NCBI GenBank assembly: GCA_021298835.1
Contig: JAJTHG010000033.1
Coordinates: 1 to 64,000 of the forward strand
Direction of reading: 5' to 3'
From: Gemmatimonadota bacterium
GTDB lineage: Bacteria; Gemmatimonadota; Gemmatimonadetes; Gemmatimonadales; Gemmatimonadaceae
DNA length: 64,000 bases
Position 1 is the first letter of the stretch; each line of letters opens with the position of its first letter. Made by a program: the position numbers and the translations under genes. This document shows, in pieces, positions 35,510-45,212 of the stretch. The notes beneath the pieces were generated by a model. The model was not told the DNA's origin. It did no database searches and worked only from the letters and a program-made list of their open reading frames with translations.

Positions 35510-37660
35510 ATGCGGAACGTGCTGTCATTCGTCACCTGGGCGGGGATCGCCCTGACCGGCGCCGGGGCCTTCGCCGCGATCGCCCTCGCGCGGGGCGAGA
35601 CGGTCAGCGCGGCGTGGCTCATCACCGCCGCCACGTGCACCTACCTGGTGGCCTACCGCTTCTACTCGCGGGCGCTGGCGGCGAAGGTCTTCGGGCTCGA
35701 CGCCGCCCGGGCGACGCCGGCCGAGCGCCGGAACGACGGCAAGGACTTCGTGCCGACCAACCGGTGGATCGTCTTCGGACACCATTTCGCGGCGATCGCG
35801 GGGCCCGGGCCGCTGGTGGGGCCGACGCTCGCGGCGCAGTTCGGCTACCTGCCGGGCCTGCTCTGGATCATCGTCGGCGTGGTGGTGGCCGGCGCGGTGC
35901 AGGACTTCGTGATCCTGGCGTCGAGCGTGCGGCGCGACGGACGCTCGCTTGGACAGATGGCGCGCGACGAGATCGGGCCGGTGGCGGGGACGATCGCGCT
36001 GGTGGCGATCCTGGGGATCATGACGATCCTCATTGCGGTGCTGGCGCTGGTGGTGGTCAACGCGCTGGGCGAGTCGCCGTGGGGGGTCGTGACGATCGCG
36101 CTCACGATCCCGATCGCGCTGCTGATGGGGGCGTACCTGCGATGGATCCGGCCCGGCGCGGTGGGGGAGGCGACGGGGATCGGGCTCTCGCTGCTGGTGT
36201 GTGCGCTCTTCGCCGGCCAGTGGGTGGCCCAGCAGCCGGACTGGGCGCCGGTGTTCACGCTCTCACGGCCGGCGCTGGCCTGGTGGATCATGGGGTACGG
36301 CTTCGCGGCGAGCGTGCTGCCGGTGTGGCTGCTGCTCGCGCCGCGAGACTACCTGAGCGCGTTCGTGAAGATCGGCGTGGTGGTGGCGCTCGCGGCGGGG
36401 ATCCTCGTGGTGCTGCCGCCGCTGCAGATGCCGGCAGTGACGCGGTTCATCGACGGCACGGGGCCGGTGTTCGCGGGGAAGCTCTTTCCATTCGTGTTCA
36501 TCACGATCGCGTGCGGGGCGATCTCGGGGTTCCACTCGCTGATCGCGAGCGGGACGACGCCCAAGCTCCTCGAGAACGAGGCCGACGCCCGGCTGGTGGG
36601 CTACGGGGGGATGCTGCTCGAGAGCGGCGTGGCGGTGATGGCGCTCATCGCCGCGTGCGTGCTGACGCCGGGCACGTACTTCGCGATCAACGCGCCGGCG
36701 GGGGCCATTGGCACGACGATCGAAAGCGCCGCCGCCGCCGTGCAGCAGTGGGGCTTCACGCTCGACCCGGCCGAGTTCGCGCAGCTCACGGCCAACGTCG
36801 GCGAGACTTCGCTGCTCTCTCGCACGGGGGGCGCGCCGTCGCTGGCCGTGGGGATGGCGAACATCTTCGCCTCGGTGCTCGGCGGCCCCGGGGCGATGGC
36901 GCTGTGGTACCACTTCGCGATCATGTTCGAGGCGCTGTTCATCCTCACGACGCTCGACGCCGGGACACGCGTCGGCCGGTTCCTGCTGCAGGACCTCGGG
37001 AAGACGCTCTGGCCGCGCTTCGGCGACGTGACCTACACGCCGGCGGTGGTGCTGGCGTCGGTGCTGTTCGTGGCGGGCTGGGGGGCGTTCCTGTACCAGG
37101 GAGTGACCGACCCGCTGGGCGGGGTGAACTCGCTCTGGCCGCTCTTCGGCATCGCCAACCAGCTGCTGGCGACGGTGGCGCTGTGCGTGGGGACGACGGT
37201 GATCCTCAAGATGGGGCGCGGGCGGTGGGCGTTCGCGACCCTCGCGCCGCTGGCGTGGCTGGTCACCGTGTGCATGACGGCGGGGCTCACGAAGATCTTC
37301 TCGAGCGACCCGAAGCTGGGATTCCTGGCGCATGCGCGCGCGTTCGGCGAGATCCTCTCGCGCGGCGAACTCCCCAAGGGGGTCAAGAGCGCCGCCGCCG
37401 CGCAGCAGATGATGTTCAACGACCGGCTCGACGCCGCAGTGGCCGGGTTCTTCCTGCTGGCGGTGGTGCTGCTGCTGGTGGCGTCGGCGCGCGAATGGTG
37501 GCGGACGACGCGCGGGCAGGCGAAGCCGAGCACCGAGGTGCCGTTCACGGCGCGTGCGCCGCTCGGTACGGCGCCCGCGTTCGCCTCGGCGCGGGCGCCG
37601 CTGCTGCCGACGATCGTCGGGCGGCGGGACGAGGCGACGCCAGCGATGCGCTGTTGCTGA
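35510..37660 (+). CDS. cstA: Carbon starvation protein A, CstA-like transporter
   Basis: 716 residues from ATG 35510, which has GGGG eight bases upstream; a GTG six bases earlier is too close to that site. About 16-18 membrane helices. CstA signature segments are DGKDFVPTNRWIVFGHHFAAIAGPGPLVGPTLAAQFGYLPG, FVFITIACGAISGFHSLIASGTTPK and NQLLATVALCVGTTV. The family imports peptides or pyruvate during carbon limitation. The long N-terminal DGKDFVPTN region is standard. It ends at a hairpin that probably terminates both it and the convergent ATPase gene. Confidence 0.93.
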   Translation: MRNVLSFVTWAGIALTGAGAFAAIALARGETVSAAWLITAATCTYLVAYRFYSRALAAKVFGLDAARATPAERRNDGKDFVPTNRWIVFGHHFAAIAGPGPLVGPTLAAQFGYLPGLLWIIVGVVVAGAVQDFVILASSVRRDGRSLGQMARDEIGPVAGTIALVAILGIMTILIAVLALVVVNALGESPWGVVTIALTIPIALLMGAYLRWIRPGAVGEATGIGLSLLVCALFAGQWVAQQPDWAPVFTLSRPALAWWIMGYGFAASVLPVWLLLAPRDYLSAFVKIGVVVALAAGILVVLPPLQMPAVTRFIDGTGPVFAGKLFPFVFITIACGAISGFHSLIASGTTPKLLENEADARLVGYGGMLLESGVAVMALIAACVLTPGTYFAINAPAGAIGTTIESAAAAVQQWGFTLDPAEFAQLTANVGETSLLSRTGGAPSLAVGMANIFASVLGGPGAMALWYHFAIMFEALFILTTLDAGTRVGRFLLQDLGKTLWPRFGDVTYTPAVVLASVLFVAGWGAFLYQGVTDPLGGVNSLWPLFGIANQLLATVALCVGTTVILKMGRGRWAFATLAPLAWLVTVCMTAGLTKIFSSDPKLGFLAHARAFGEILSRGELPKGVKSAAAAQQMMFNDRLDAAVAGFFLLAVVLLLVASAREWWRTTRGQAKPSTEVPFTARAPLGTAPAFASARAPLLPTIVGRRDEATPAMRCC

Positions 37661-37686
37661 CGCGGGGGCGGTGGTCGCCCCGCGCG
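37661..37686. terminator. Hairpin between convergent cstA and P-type ATPase genes
   Basis: CGCGGGGGCG-gtggt-CGCCCCGCG (37661-37684) forms a stem with one bulged base in the 28-base gap between the two stops. It lacks a long U-run. Confidence 0.45.
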
Positions 37687-37688
37687 GG

Positions 37689-40292
37689 TCACGCGCCGGG
37701 GCCGCCGCCGTGCCAGCGCCGCGTCACCCACCCGAGCACGGGGACGATCGTCAGGGCGGCCGCCGTCGCGAGCTCCCAGTCGGTGAGCGACAGTCCCGCC
37801 GTGCCGAACGCCCGCTGCAGCGGCGGGACGGTGAGCAGCAGCACGAGCAGCACCAGCTCCCACGCGAGTGCGAGGTTGAGCCACCGGTTCGCGAACGGCC
37901 TGCCGCGGATCGGGTGCCCGTCGGCGCGGAAGACGAGCGCCTTCGTGAACTGCATCAGCACCAGGGAGACGAAGCACATCGCCATCGCCTCCGGCACGGA
38001 ATGGCCGAGCCACTGGGCGCCGACGAACACCGCGAGGTTCATGAGCCCCGACCACAGCCCGCCCGCGAGGATGATGACCGCGTCGCCGCGCCCGAGCAAC
38101 CCGGCCGCCGCAGCCCGCGGCGACTGCCGCATGACGTCGCCGGACGGCGGATCCACCGCGAGCGCGAGCGCCGGCAGGCCATCGGTGGCCAGATTGACGT
38201 AGAGGATCTGCACCGCCGTCAGCGGCATCGGCAGGCCGGCCACGGCGGCCAGCGCCATCAGCGCGATCTCGCCCACGTTGGACGTCAGCAGGAAGCGCAG
38301 GAACTTCCGCACGTTGGCGACGATGCGGCGCCCTTCCTCGACGGCGGCGACGATCGAGGCGAAGTCGTCGTCCACGAGCGTCATCGGCGCGGCCTCGCGG
38401 GCGACGTCCGTGCCGCCCCGCCCCATCGCCACGCCGAGGTCGGCCTGCTTGAGGGCCGGCGCGTCGTTGACGCCGTCACCCGTCACCGCGACGACGGCGC
38501 CCCGCGCCTGCCAGGCGCGCACGACGCGCAGCTTGTGCTCGGGGGTGACGCGGGCGAAGACGGGGATGCCGTCGAGCGCCTCCCGCAGCGCGGCGTCGTC
38601 GAGCGCGTCGAGCTCGGCGCCGGTGACCACGCGGCCGCCCCCCAGGATCCCCAGCTCGCGCGCGACCGCCGTGGCGGTGCGCGGATGATCGCCGGTGATC
38701 ATCACGACGCGGATGCCGGCGTCGCGGCAGCGCGCGAGGGCGTCCGGGACGCCGGGGCGCGGCGGATCGCTCATGCCGGCGAGACCGAGCAGGGTCAGGC
38801 CCTCCTGGGCAGTGCCCTCGGTGGCGTCGCGCCGCTCGGCAATGGCGAGGACGCGCAGCGCGTCGTCGCCCATCGCCTGCGCCTCGGCCAGCACTGCCGC
38901 GCGCGCCGCGTCGTCGAGCGGCACGTCGGCGCCCGGCCGGCGCAGGTGCGAGCAGGCCGCCAGCACCGCCTCCGGGGCCCCCTTGAGGCAGGCGCGCGCC
39001 GTCGCACCGTCGCGGACGAGGACGGTCATCCGGCGCGATTCGCTCGTGAAAGGCCACTCGGCGATCCGCGGGTGCTCGACCTCGAGCGCGGCGAGGTCCA
39101 CGCCGGCCGCGCGCGCCGCCTCGACGAGCGCGACCTCGGTCGGGTCGCCGGTGGTCGTCCAGGTACCGTCTGGGCCGGGCGTGGCGCGCGCGTCCGAGGC
39201 GAGGACCGCCGCGCGGTGGAGCGCGAGCGGGTCGTCGCCCCAGGTGCGCCGCACCGTCATGCGATCGCAGGTGAGGGTCCCCGTCTTGTCGGTGCAGATG
39301 ACGCTCGTGCTCCCCAGCGTCTCGACGGCCGTCAGGCGCCGCACCAGCACCTGCCGGCGGATCAGCCGCTGGACGCCGAGCGCGAGGGTCATCGTGACGA
39401 CCGCCGGCAGCGCCTCGGGCACCACCGCCACGGCGAGCGCGACGCCGAAGACGAGCATCTCGACGAGCGGCTCGCCGCGCCACACGCCGAGCGCGGTCAC
39501 GACGACGACGACCGCGAGCGCCACGCGCGCGAGCTGACGCCCGAGGACGTCGAGCCGCTGCTGGAGCGGCGTCGGCGTGGTGTCCACCGTGGCCAGCAGG
39601 CCGGCGATGCGGCCGAATTCGGTCGCACGCCCCGTGGCGTGCACGACGCCCACGCCGCGCCCGGTGACGACGGTGGTACCGGCGAAGACGACGTTGCGCC
39701 GGTCGGCGGGGGCGAGCGCGGGGTCGTCGAGGGCGTCGGGCTGCTTCGACACCGGCAGCGACTCGCCCGTCAGCGGGGCCTCCTGCGTCGCGAGCTGCAC
39801 CGCCTCGACGAGCCGCGCGTCGGCCGGTACGCGCTGGCCGGCCTCGAGCACCAGCACGTCGCCGGGCACGACCTCGACGGAGGGGATCGTCATCACCCGC
39901 CCGTCGCGCCGCACGACGGCCTGCGGAGCGGCCATGGCGCGCAGTGCGTCGAGCGCGCGCTCGGCGCGGTACTCCTGGACGAAACCCAGGGTCACCGACA
40001 CCAGCACGATGACGGTGATGACGACCCCCTCGAGCGCGTGGCCGAGCACCGCCGAGATCGCCGTGGCGGCGAGAAGGAGCAGGACGAGGACGTTCTTGAA
40101 CTGCGCCGCGAGGATCCGCAGCGGTGGGTGGCCGACGACGGTCGGCAGCGCGTTGGGGCCGACCCGCGCCCGCCGCGCGGCGACGTCCGCGGCCGTCAGG
40201 CCGGCCGGTGTCGAGCCGAGCGCCTCCCAGACGTCGGCGAGCGGCCGCACGTGGATGGGCGGCACGGCGGGACCTGCGGTGAGTCGGGGCAT
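37689..40292 (-). CDS. P-type cation-transporting ATPase, Ca2+-ATPase-like (type II)
   Basis: 867 residues. Order: cation-ATPase N domain, two helices, actuator domain with the LTGES motif, third/fourth helices with [11 protein letters not shown], phosphorylation site [10 protein letters not shown], nucleotide domain (KGAPEAVLA), hinge [16 protein letters not shown], and six C-terminal helices. It couples ATP hydrolysis to cation export. PEALP instead of PEGLP suggests Ca2+/Mn2+ type II rather than heavy metal type IB. A TAGCAT element 25 bases upstream may be its -10. Confidence 0.93.
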   Translation of the reverse strand: MPRLTAGPAVPPIHVRPLADVWEALGSTPAGLTAADVAARRARVGPNALPTVVGHPPLRILAAQFKNVLVLLLLAATAISAVLGHALEGVVITVIVLVSVTLGFVQEYRAERALDALRAMAAPQAVVRRDGRVMTIPSVEVVPGDVLVLEAGQRVPADARLVEAVQLATQEAPLTGESLPVSKQPDALDDPALAPADRRNVVFAGTTVVTGRGVGVVHATGRATEFGRIAGLLATVDTTPTPLQQRLDVLGRQLARVALAVVVVVTALGVWRGEPLVEMLVFGVALAVAVVPEALPAVVTMTLALGVQRLIRRQVLVRRLTAVETLGSTSVICTDKTGTLTCDRMTVRRTWGDDPLALHRAAVLASDARATPGPDGTWTTTGDPTEVALVEAARAAGVDLAALEVEHPRIAEWPFTSESRRMTVLVRDGATARACLKGAPEAVLAACSHLRRPGADVPLDDAARAAVLAEAQAMGDDALRVLAIAERRDATEGTAQEGLTLLGLAGMSDPPRPGVPDALARCRDAGIRVVMITGDHPRTATAVARELGILGGGRVVTGAELDALDDAALREALDGIPVFARVTPEHKLRVVRAWQARGAVVAVTGDGVNDAPALKQADLGVAMGRGGTDVAREAAPMTLVDDDFASIVAAVEEGRRIVANVRKFLRFLLTSNVGEIALMALAAVAGLPMPLTAVQILYVNLATDGLPALALAVDPPSGDVMRQSPRAAAAGLLGRGDAVIILAGGLWSGLMNLAVFVGAQWLGHSVPEAMAMCFVSLVLMQFTKALVFRADGHPIRGRPFANRWLNLALAWELVLLVLLLTVPPLQRAFGTAGLSLTDWELATAAALTIVPVLGWVTRRWHGGGPGA

Positions 40293-40378
40293 GCGCGGGT
40301 CGGGAAGGGCCGCTGAATGCTAACGCGTCGGGGATCAGCCGCTTGCGGGGGCGGCGGCCGAACGCCGATCGTGCGGAC

Positions 40379-40729
40379 ATGCGTGCGCGTGCGGTGGTGG
40401 TGGGCCTCGCCCTGGTCGGGGGCGTCGGCTGCGAGATGGCGCAGTCGCCGGCGCGCGCCGCGCCCGGTACCGCCGGGGCGGCGCCACGCGCCGCGCGCGA
40501 GCTCTGGCTGGGCTACTGCGCGTCGTGCCACGGGGCGGATGGTGGCGGCACGCCGGTGGCGCCGATGCGCTTCGACGCGGCGTGGCGGCGGACGCGGCCC
40601 GACTCGGTCGTCCGGGCGCGTATCGTGACCGGGGTGCCGGGGACGACGATGGCGCCATGGGGCCAGCAGCTCCCGGCCGCTGAGGTCGCTGCGCTGGTCG
40701 GCTACGTGCGGGGGCTGGGCGGCGGCTAG
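40379..40729 (+). CDS. Small exported c-type cytochrome
   Basis: 116 residues from ATG 40379. A signal with lipobox-like GGVGC is followed by one heme-binding site CASCH near residue 60 and an axial Met in TTMAPWG. The size matches monoheme class I cytochrome c. It faces divergent from the ATPase gene and convergent to the ligase pseudogene. Electron partner unknown. Confidence 0.85.
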   Translation: MRARAVVVGLALVGGVGCEMAQSPARAAPGTAGAAPRAARELWLGYCASCHGADGGGTPVAPMRFDAAWRRTRPDSVVRARIVTGVPGTTMAPWGQQLPAAEVAALVGYVRGLGGG

Positions 40730-40751
40730 ACGACCCGGGGCCCAGCGCTGT

Positions 40752-42323
40752 TCACGTCTCCCGGGGACGCGCCCGGCGCCGGTCGAGCATCCGGCGCACC
40801 GCCGGATAGTCCACCTTGTACTGGTGGCGCCGATCCACCGGCAGCGCGGACACGACGTACACATCGTCGAGCCGCGCCCAGCCGAGCGCCGCGCGCACCT
40901 CTTCTGCCCCGACACGTGACCCGCCCCGCGGCACCAGCACGAGCGCGCGACGCCCCCCGTGGACGAGTGCCGCTGCCTGCCGCACGGGGAAGAGCGCCCG
41001 CACCGCCGCCTCGACCGCGACAGGATGCAGCGCCGAGTCCCCCGACCCGCCCACGCCGGCGCGACCCAGCAGCCACAGCCGACCCTACGCGTCGCGACGG
41101 GCGAGGTCGCCGGTGCGATGCCAGGTCACGTCACCCACCCGGAGTTTGGTCTCGGCCTCGCCGCGGCCCTGCACGTAGTGCCGCACCACATGGGGGCCGG
41201 CCACCACCACCTCGCCCGCCGATCCCGGCGGCGCGTCGAGCGCCGCCCACTGCGCGGGGGTCATGGGGGCCTGCGGCATCGTGCCCTCCGGGATCACCAT
41301 CACCTGCACCACCGCGTCCGGGCGGCCGGCGAGCAGGCCCTCGCCGCGCGCCGCCGCGGCGGCGTCGTCGTGTGCACCGGGGGCGATGTCCCGGTGCGCA
41401 ATCGGCTCGGCCTCGGTGCTGCCATAGACGGCGGTGACCGCCGCGCGCGGCACGGCCGCCTGCACGGCCGCGAGCACGTCGGGAAACAGCGGGCCACCAC
41501 CGGTGACCACGCGCGTGATCGCCGCGAGCGCCGGATGCGGCACCGAGACGAGCCGCGCGAGGAACGCCGGGGAGGCGGTGAAGCGTGTGACGCCGTGCCG
41601 TGCGCACTGCGCCAGCACGGGGCGCGGATCGAACTGCGCGGCCCGCCGCGGGTCCGCGGCCGGCAGGACGCTCGTCGCGCCGTTGGCGAGGTTCGCGAGC
41701 GTCACGATCGGCAGGTTGCCGAGATCCACCTCGCCGGCGGCCGCCGTGGTGCCACGCAGCGCGTCGAGTTGCGCGGCGAGGATCGCGTGCGTGCGGACGA
41801 CGCCCTTGGGGACGCCCGTCGTGCCGCTGGTGAAGGTGACGAGGGCCGGGGCATCGGGCGGGCGCGCGACGGTGTCCAGGGGCGCGTGCGTCGCGGCGGC
41901 GGCGAACGACGTCGCCCCCGGCGCCCACCCGGCCACCAGGGCCCGCGGCACGCGGCGCAGCGGTCGTTGCGTGAGCCGCCACCACGCGGCGAGCGGCGAG
42001 GCGACGAGCAGCACCGGTTGCGTCGCCTCGACGGCGTATCGCCACACCGGCGCTCCCGCGGAGAGCTCGGCCGCCACCACCTGGCCGCCCGCGCGCAGGG
42101 CCGCGGCGATCGCGACGTAGAGCTCGACGGACGGCGGCACGAGCACGAAGACCGCGGCGCCGTCGCGCACGCCGTTGGCGTGCATCCAGCCGGCGACGGC
42201 CGCCACCTGCCGCTCGAGTTCGCCGAAGGTGACCACCCGGGTGCCGCCGCGCCTGCGGTCCGCGAGCGCCGGCGTGCCGGGGCGCCGGCGCGCCTGGTCG
42301 GTGAGCCGCGCCGCGACGTTCAC
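40752..42323 (-). pseudogene. OleC-like acyl-AMP ligase with an in-frame TAG
   Basis: The frame from GTG 42323 (GTGA overlap with the GNAT gene) encodes 412 residues of an adenylate-forming enzyme: P-loop FTSGTTGVPKGV, YGSTEAEPIA, HRTGDLARRDA. Then TAG (41087-41085) interrupts. The same frame continues (GRLWLLGRAGVGGSGD) to 40752 and supplies the missing C-terminal domain, including LPVDRRHQYK with the expected Lys. Without the TAG the product would be about 522 residues. The VDRRHQYK end and the TGDLARRDA/GRLWLLGR junction resemble OleC beta-lactone synthetases or long-chain acyl-CoA ligases. It is the last gene of the seven-gene lipid operon. A sequencing error or readthrough cannot be excluded. 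Confidence 0.75.
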
Positions 42324-43315
42324 GCGAGCGGACGCCCGTACAGCGCGTACCGGCGGATCGTCGTCGCCGCCCCCGCGCCGAAGGCGCGCGCCTTCGCGTT
42401 GTCGTCGCGCATCAGCGCATGGATGCCGTCGTGCATCCCGCGCGCGCGGGCGTTCGCCGCGACGCGGGCGAGGAGGAGCCCGCCGAGGCCGGCGAGGGCG
42501 CGCACGCCGGGGCGCACCGCGACGGTCTTGAGCACGAGCGTCGCCGGGGGGCGGCCGGTGCGGCGCGCCTCGAGCAGGTCGGGCACGGCAAAGACGAATC
42601 CCGCCGGCGCGCCGCCGTGCCAGGCGAGCTGCACGAAGGCGGGATCCGCCAGCGGCACCACGGGGGCGTACTGCCGCCCGAGCGTCGCGGCGGCGACCGG
42701 CGTGAACCACGGGGCCGCAGCGAACGCGCCGATCGAGACGGCGTGGATCGCGTCGATCACCTCCGACGGCGCGTGGTCGGCGAACGACGTGATCGTCACC
42801 CCCTGCGCGGCGAGCCGCGCGGCGACGGCCTCGGGCTCGCGCGCTTCGAGCACCGCGAGCGGTGCCCGATCCGAGCGGTACCGCTCGAGGACGTCGAAGC
42901 CGGTGGCGAGCCAGTGCGCCGGCCACGCCGGCGGCTGCACGGGCTCGAGCAGGAACGGCGGCGCATCGCTGCCCGGCAAGGCGAGCCGGTAGCGTTCCCA
43001 CGTCGTACCGTCCATCGGGCCGATCGCGTAGGTGCAACCCGCGTCGGCCAGCCGGGCGGTGGCCGCGCGCAGCACGGCCGTGCCCGCCGCGTCGTCGCGC
43101 GCCCCGTAGTGGCCGATCACGCCGACGCCCGGCCGCGGTTGACGCCGCCACCAGACCGACGCGCGCGCGACGAGCTCGCCCCGGGGCTCGCGCATGACCA
43201 CGCTCGCATCCGGCGCCTGCCGGGCGATCGCCTCGGCGTCCACGCCGGGCCAGTCGCCGGGCGTGGGGAGCAGCGCGAGGTCGTCCGGCGCGGCCAGCCA
43301 CTCGACGCGCCTCAC
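42320..43315 (-). CDS. GNAT-family acyltransferase
   Basis: 331 residues from GTG 43315, overlapping the upstream stop (GTGA); its own stop overlaps the ligase start. Two GNAT-like halves are suggested. The C-terminal half has LVLKTVAVRPGVRALAGLGGLLL and the basic RDDNAKARAFG, similar to motif A/B of N-acetyltransferases. WHGGAPAGFVFAVPDL is a core strand pair. Possible acyl transfer onto a head group or protein. Substrate unknown; the operon context suggests lipid head-group modification. Confidence 0.6.
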   Translation of the reverse strand: MRRVEWLAAPDDLALLPTPGDWPGVDAEAIARQAPDASVVMREPRGELVARASVWWRRQPRPGVGVIGHYGARDDAAGTAVLRAATARLADAGCTYAIGPMDGTTWERYRLALPGSDAPPFLLEPVQPPAWPAHWLATGFDVLERYRSDRAPLAVLEAREPEAVAARLAAQGVTITSFADHAPSEVIDAIHAVSIGAFAAAPWFTPVAAATLGRQYAPVVPLADPAFVQLAWHGGAPAGFVFAVPDLLEARRTGRPPATLVLKTVAVRPGVRALAGLGGLLLARVAANARARGMHDGIHALMRDDNAKARAFGAGAATTIRRYALYGRPLA

Positions 43316-44118
43316 CGCAGCGCCCGCCGCGCGGCCGTGCGCTGCACCTCCGGGAAGGCCTCGCGCTTGCGCGCGCGCCGCTTCTCGAGCAGCACCAGCA
43401 CGACGGTGGCCGCCGCGAGGCCCAGCAGCAGCACCAGCACCCGGCCACCGGTCGAGAGCGCGCGCAACTGCGCCCACGCCGCGAGCGGGATCAGCAGGTT
43501 GTCCCACCCGTGGGCCGCGACCAGCTCGAGGAGCATGAGCACCGCCGCCGCGGCGAGTCCCACCAGCAGCGACTCGACGCCCGGGGCGCGGCCCATGACC
43601 ACGAGGGGGCCGAGCACGCACACCACCGCCACGAGGAAGAACGCGGCCGAGCCCTCGATGCTCTTGGTACCCCCGGGGAGGTACACCTTGCGGCGCCCGA
43701 GGAAGATGCCCGTCACCGCCGCTGCCGCGTCGGCCAGCGTGAGCACCAGCACCGGCGCCACGAAGAGCGTCCGGTCGCCGGCGGCGAGCCAGAAGACGAG
43801 GCAGACGCCGAGCGGGAAGGCGAACTCGCCCAGCGACGACCGCCCGACGCCGCCCAGGACGCCCCCGAGCCGCGCGCGCAACGCCGGCACGCGCGCGACG
43901 GCGAGGAGGCCGGCCATCGAGAGCGCGGTGAGCGCGAACACCGGCCCCGCCGACGCGAAGATCCACGGCAACGGCAGCGTGACCAGCCCCATGCCCACGT
44001 GCAGGAGCTTGCGGATCACCTCGGGGTGCAGGCGCGTGCGCCTCGCCACCGCCGCGAGGCCGGCCAGCAGCCCGCCGAGGGCGAGGGGAATGCCGATCCA
44101 CCCGACGAGCGCGTTCAC
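43312..44118 (-). CDS. Dolichol/phytol kinase-like or CTP-transferase membrane protein
   Basis: 268 residues, about seven to eight membrane helices. Motifs match the phytol/dolichol kinase and CDP-diglyceride synthase-like superfamily: EVIRKLLHVGMGLVTLP, LTLADAAAAVTG with GGTKSIEGSAAFF, and GWDNLLIPL. Such enzymes phosphorylate long-chain isoprenoid alcohols with CTP. In an operon with HMG-CoA reductase and a UbiA-type protein, a prenol-kinase role is plausible. ATG 44118 overlaps the DUF3419 stop (ATGA). Confidence 0.8.
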   Translation of the reverse strand: MNALVGWIGIPLALGGLLAGLAAVARRTRLHPEVIRKLLHVGMGLVTLPLPWIFASAGPVFALTALSMAGLLAVARVPALRARLGGVLGGVGRSSLGEFAFPLGVCLVFWLAAGDRTLFVAPVLVLTLADAAAAVTGIFLGRRKVYLPGGTKSIEGSAAFFLVAVVCVLGPLVVMGRAPGVESLLVGLAAAAVLMLLELVAAHGWDNLLIPLAAWAQLRALSTGGRVLVLLLGLAAATVVLVLLEKRRARKREAFPEVQRTAARRALR

Positions 44119-45212
44119 GCAAGCACCTCGTCCACCGAGAAGGCCGAGTAGAAGAAGGCCCGGTCGCGCGCGAAGAGGGCGTCGCTCAGGGCGTCGAGCC
44201 GGCGCAACCGCGCGGGCCGTACGCGGCTGCCCTGCCGCGGGGCGAGCAGGTTCCAGTAGGCGAGGCGCCCCCCGGCCGGCATGTGGGCCAGCAGCAGGTC
44301 GAGCGCAGCGGCGAACCCGGCGGGACTCATGTACTCGAAGATGTCCGACGCGTTCACCCGCGCCACCGGCGCGCCGATGGTGGGAAGGACGTCCTCCATG
44401 GCGCCGACGCGGAGTTCGAGCCGGTCAACGCGGGCGCGGATCGTGTCGAAGTGCTCCGCCCGCAGGGCGCGCGGAAGCGCCGCTCCGTGGGTCCCGGTGA
44501 GGATCCAGTGCACGTACGGATTCGCGGCGGGGTCGCCGTTGACGAGCGCGTGGCGGATCCGGCGCCGCAGGTGCGCGCCGATGTCCCCCTCGGCGAAAGC
44601 GAAGAACTCGGGATCGCGGCCGGCGCGGCCCATCACCGCGCGCGAGAAGAAGAGCCCCTGCAGCGCCCGCCAGCGCCAGGTGTTCCACGTCCCGTCGAAC
44701 CAGCGCGCGCGGGCCTCGGGCTCGCGCGGCTCGAGCAGCCCGAGCACCGTCCGGCGGCGGTGCACGAGCGGCAGCGCGACGTCGCGGAAGAGCCGGAAGT
44801 AGCGCTCGAACTTCCCCGCCCCGCCGATCCCGCCGGCGACGAGCCGCGGGTTGGCGTCCCACCATGCGCGGGCCTCGGCCGGCATCGCGGGTCGGCAGCG
44901 GGCGTACAGCGCGGCGCGCGCGCGGCTCGGCCGCGAGCCGTAGAGCGCGAGGAACTCGTCGTGCGCGAGTGTGCGGTACATCGCGCGGCGCACCTCCACC
45001 GCGGCCGCCTGCGCCGGGCTCAGGTCCACGGCGACGACGCGCGCGGGGTCGTCGAGCAGCAGCGCGTAGCTGTTGTCACCGGCCGACGCGATGCTGAGCA
45101 CCGTCTCGCCCGGCCGGGTGGCGAGCCCGGCGGCGAGGACGTCGGCGTCCTCCCAGCACTGCGCGTAGCGCAGGCCGGTGAAGTCGGCGCGGGCGGCGGC
45201 CTCAGTGGGCAT
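44115..45212 (-). CDS. DUF3419/BtaA-like SAM-dependent transferase
   Basis: 365 residues. BtaA-family features: TGLRYAQCWEDADVLAAGL near the start, then the SAM-binding LSIASAGDNSYALLL and VVAVDLSPAQAAAVE. BtaA transfers the 3-amino-3-carboxypropyl group of SAM to diacylglycerol, the first step of betaine lipid synthesis; DUF3419 proteins as a group are only partly characterised. FEYMSPAGFAAALDLLLAHM is another family segment. BtaB is absent, so betaine lipid formation is not shown. The ATG lies 11 bases inside the end of the dikinase gene. Confidence 0.8.
   Translation of the reverse strand: MPTEAAARADFTGLRYAQCWEDADVLAAGLATRPGETVLSIASAGDNSYALLLDDPARVVAVDLSPAQAAAVEVRRAMYRTLAHDEFLALYGSRPSRARAALYARCRPAMPAEARAWWDANPRLVAGGIGGAGKFERYFRLFRDVALPLVHRRRTVLGLLEPREPEARARWFDGTWNTWRWRALQGLFFSRAVMGRAGRDPEFFAFAEGDIGAHLRRRIRHALVNGDPAANPYVHWILTGTHGAALPRALRAEHFDTIRARVDRLELRVGAMEDVLPTIGAPVARVNASDIFEYMSPAGFAAALDLLLAHMPAGGRLAYWNLLAPRQGSRVRPARLRRLDALSDALFARDRAFFYSAFSVDEVLA

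Noticed and set aside
40752-42323. Interpreting the OleC-like enzyme as part of an olefin cluster
   Set aside because: OleA, OleB and OleD neighbours are absent; similarity is to the ligase family only, so the olefin pathway is not claimed.
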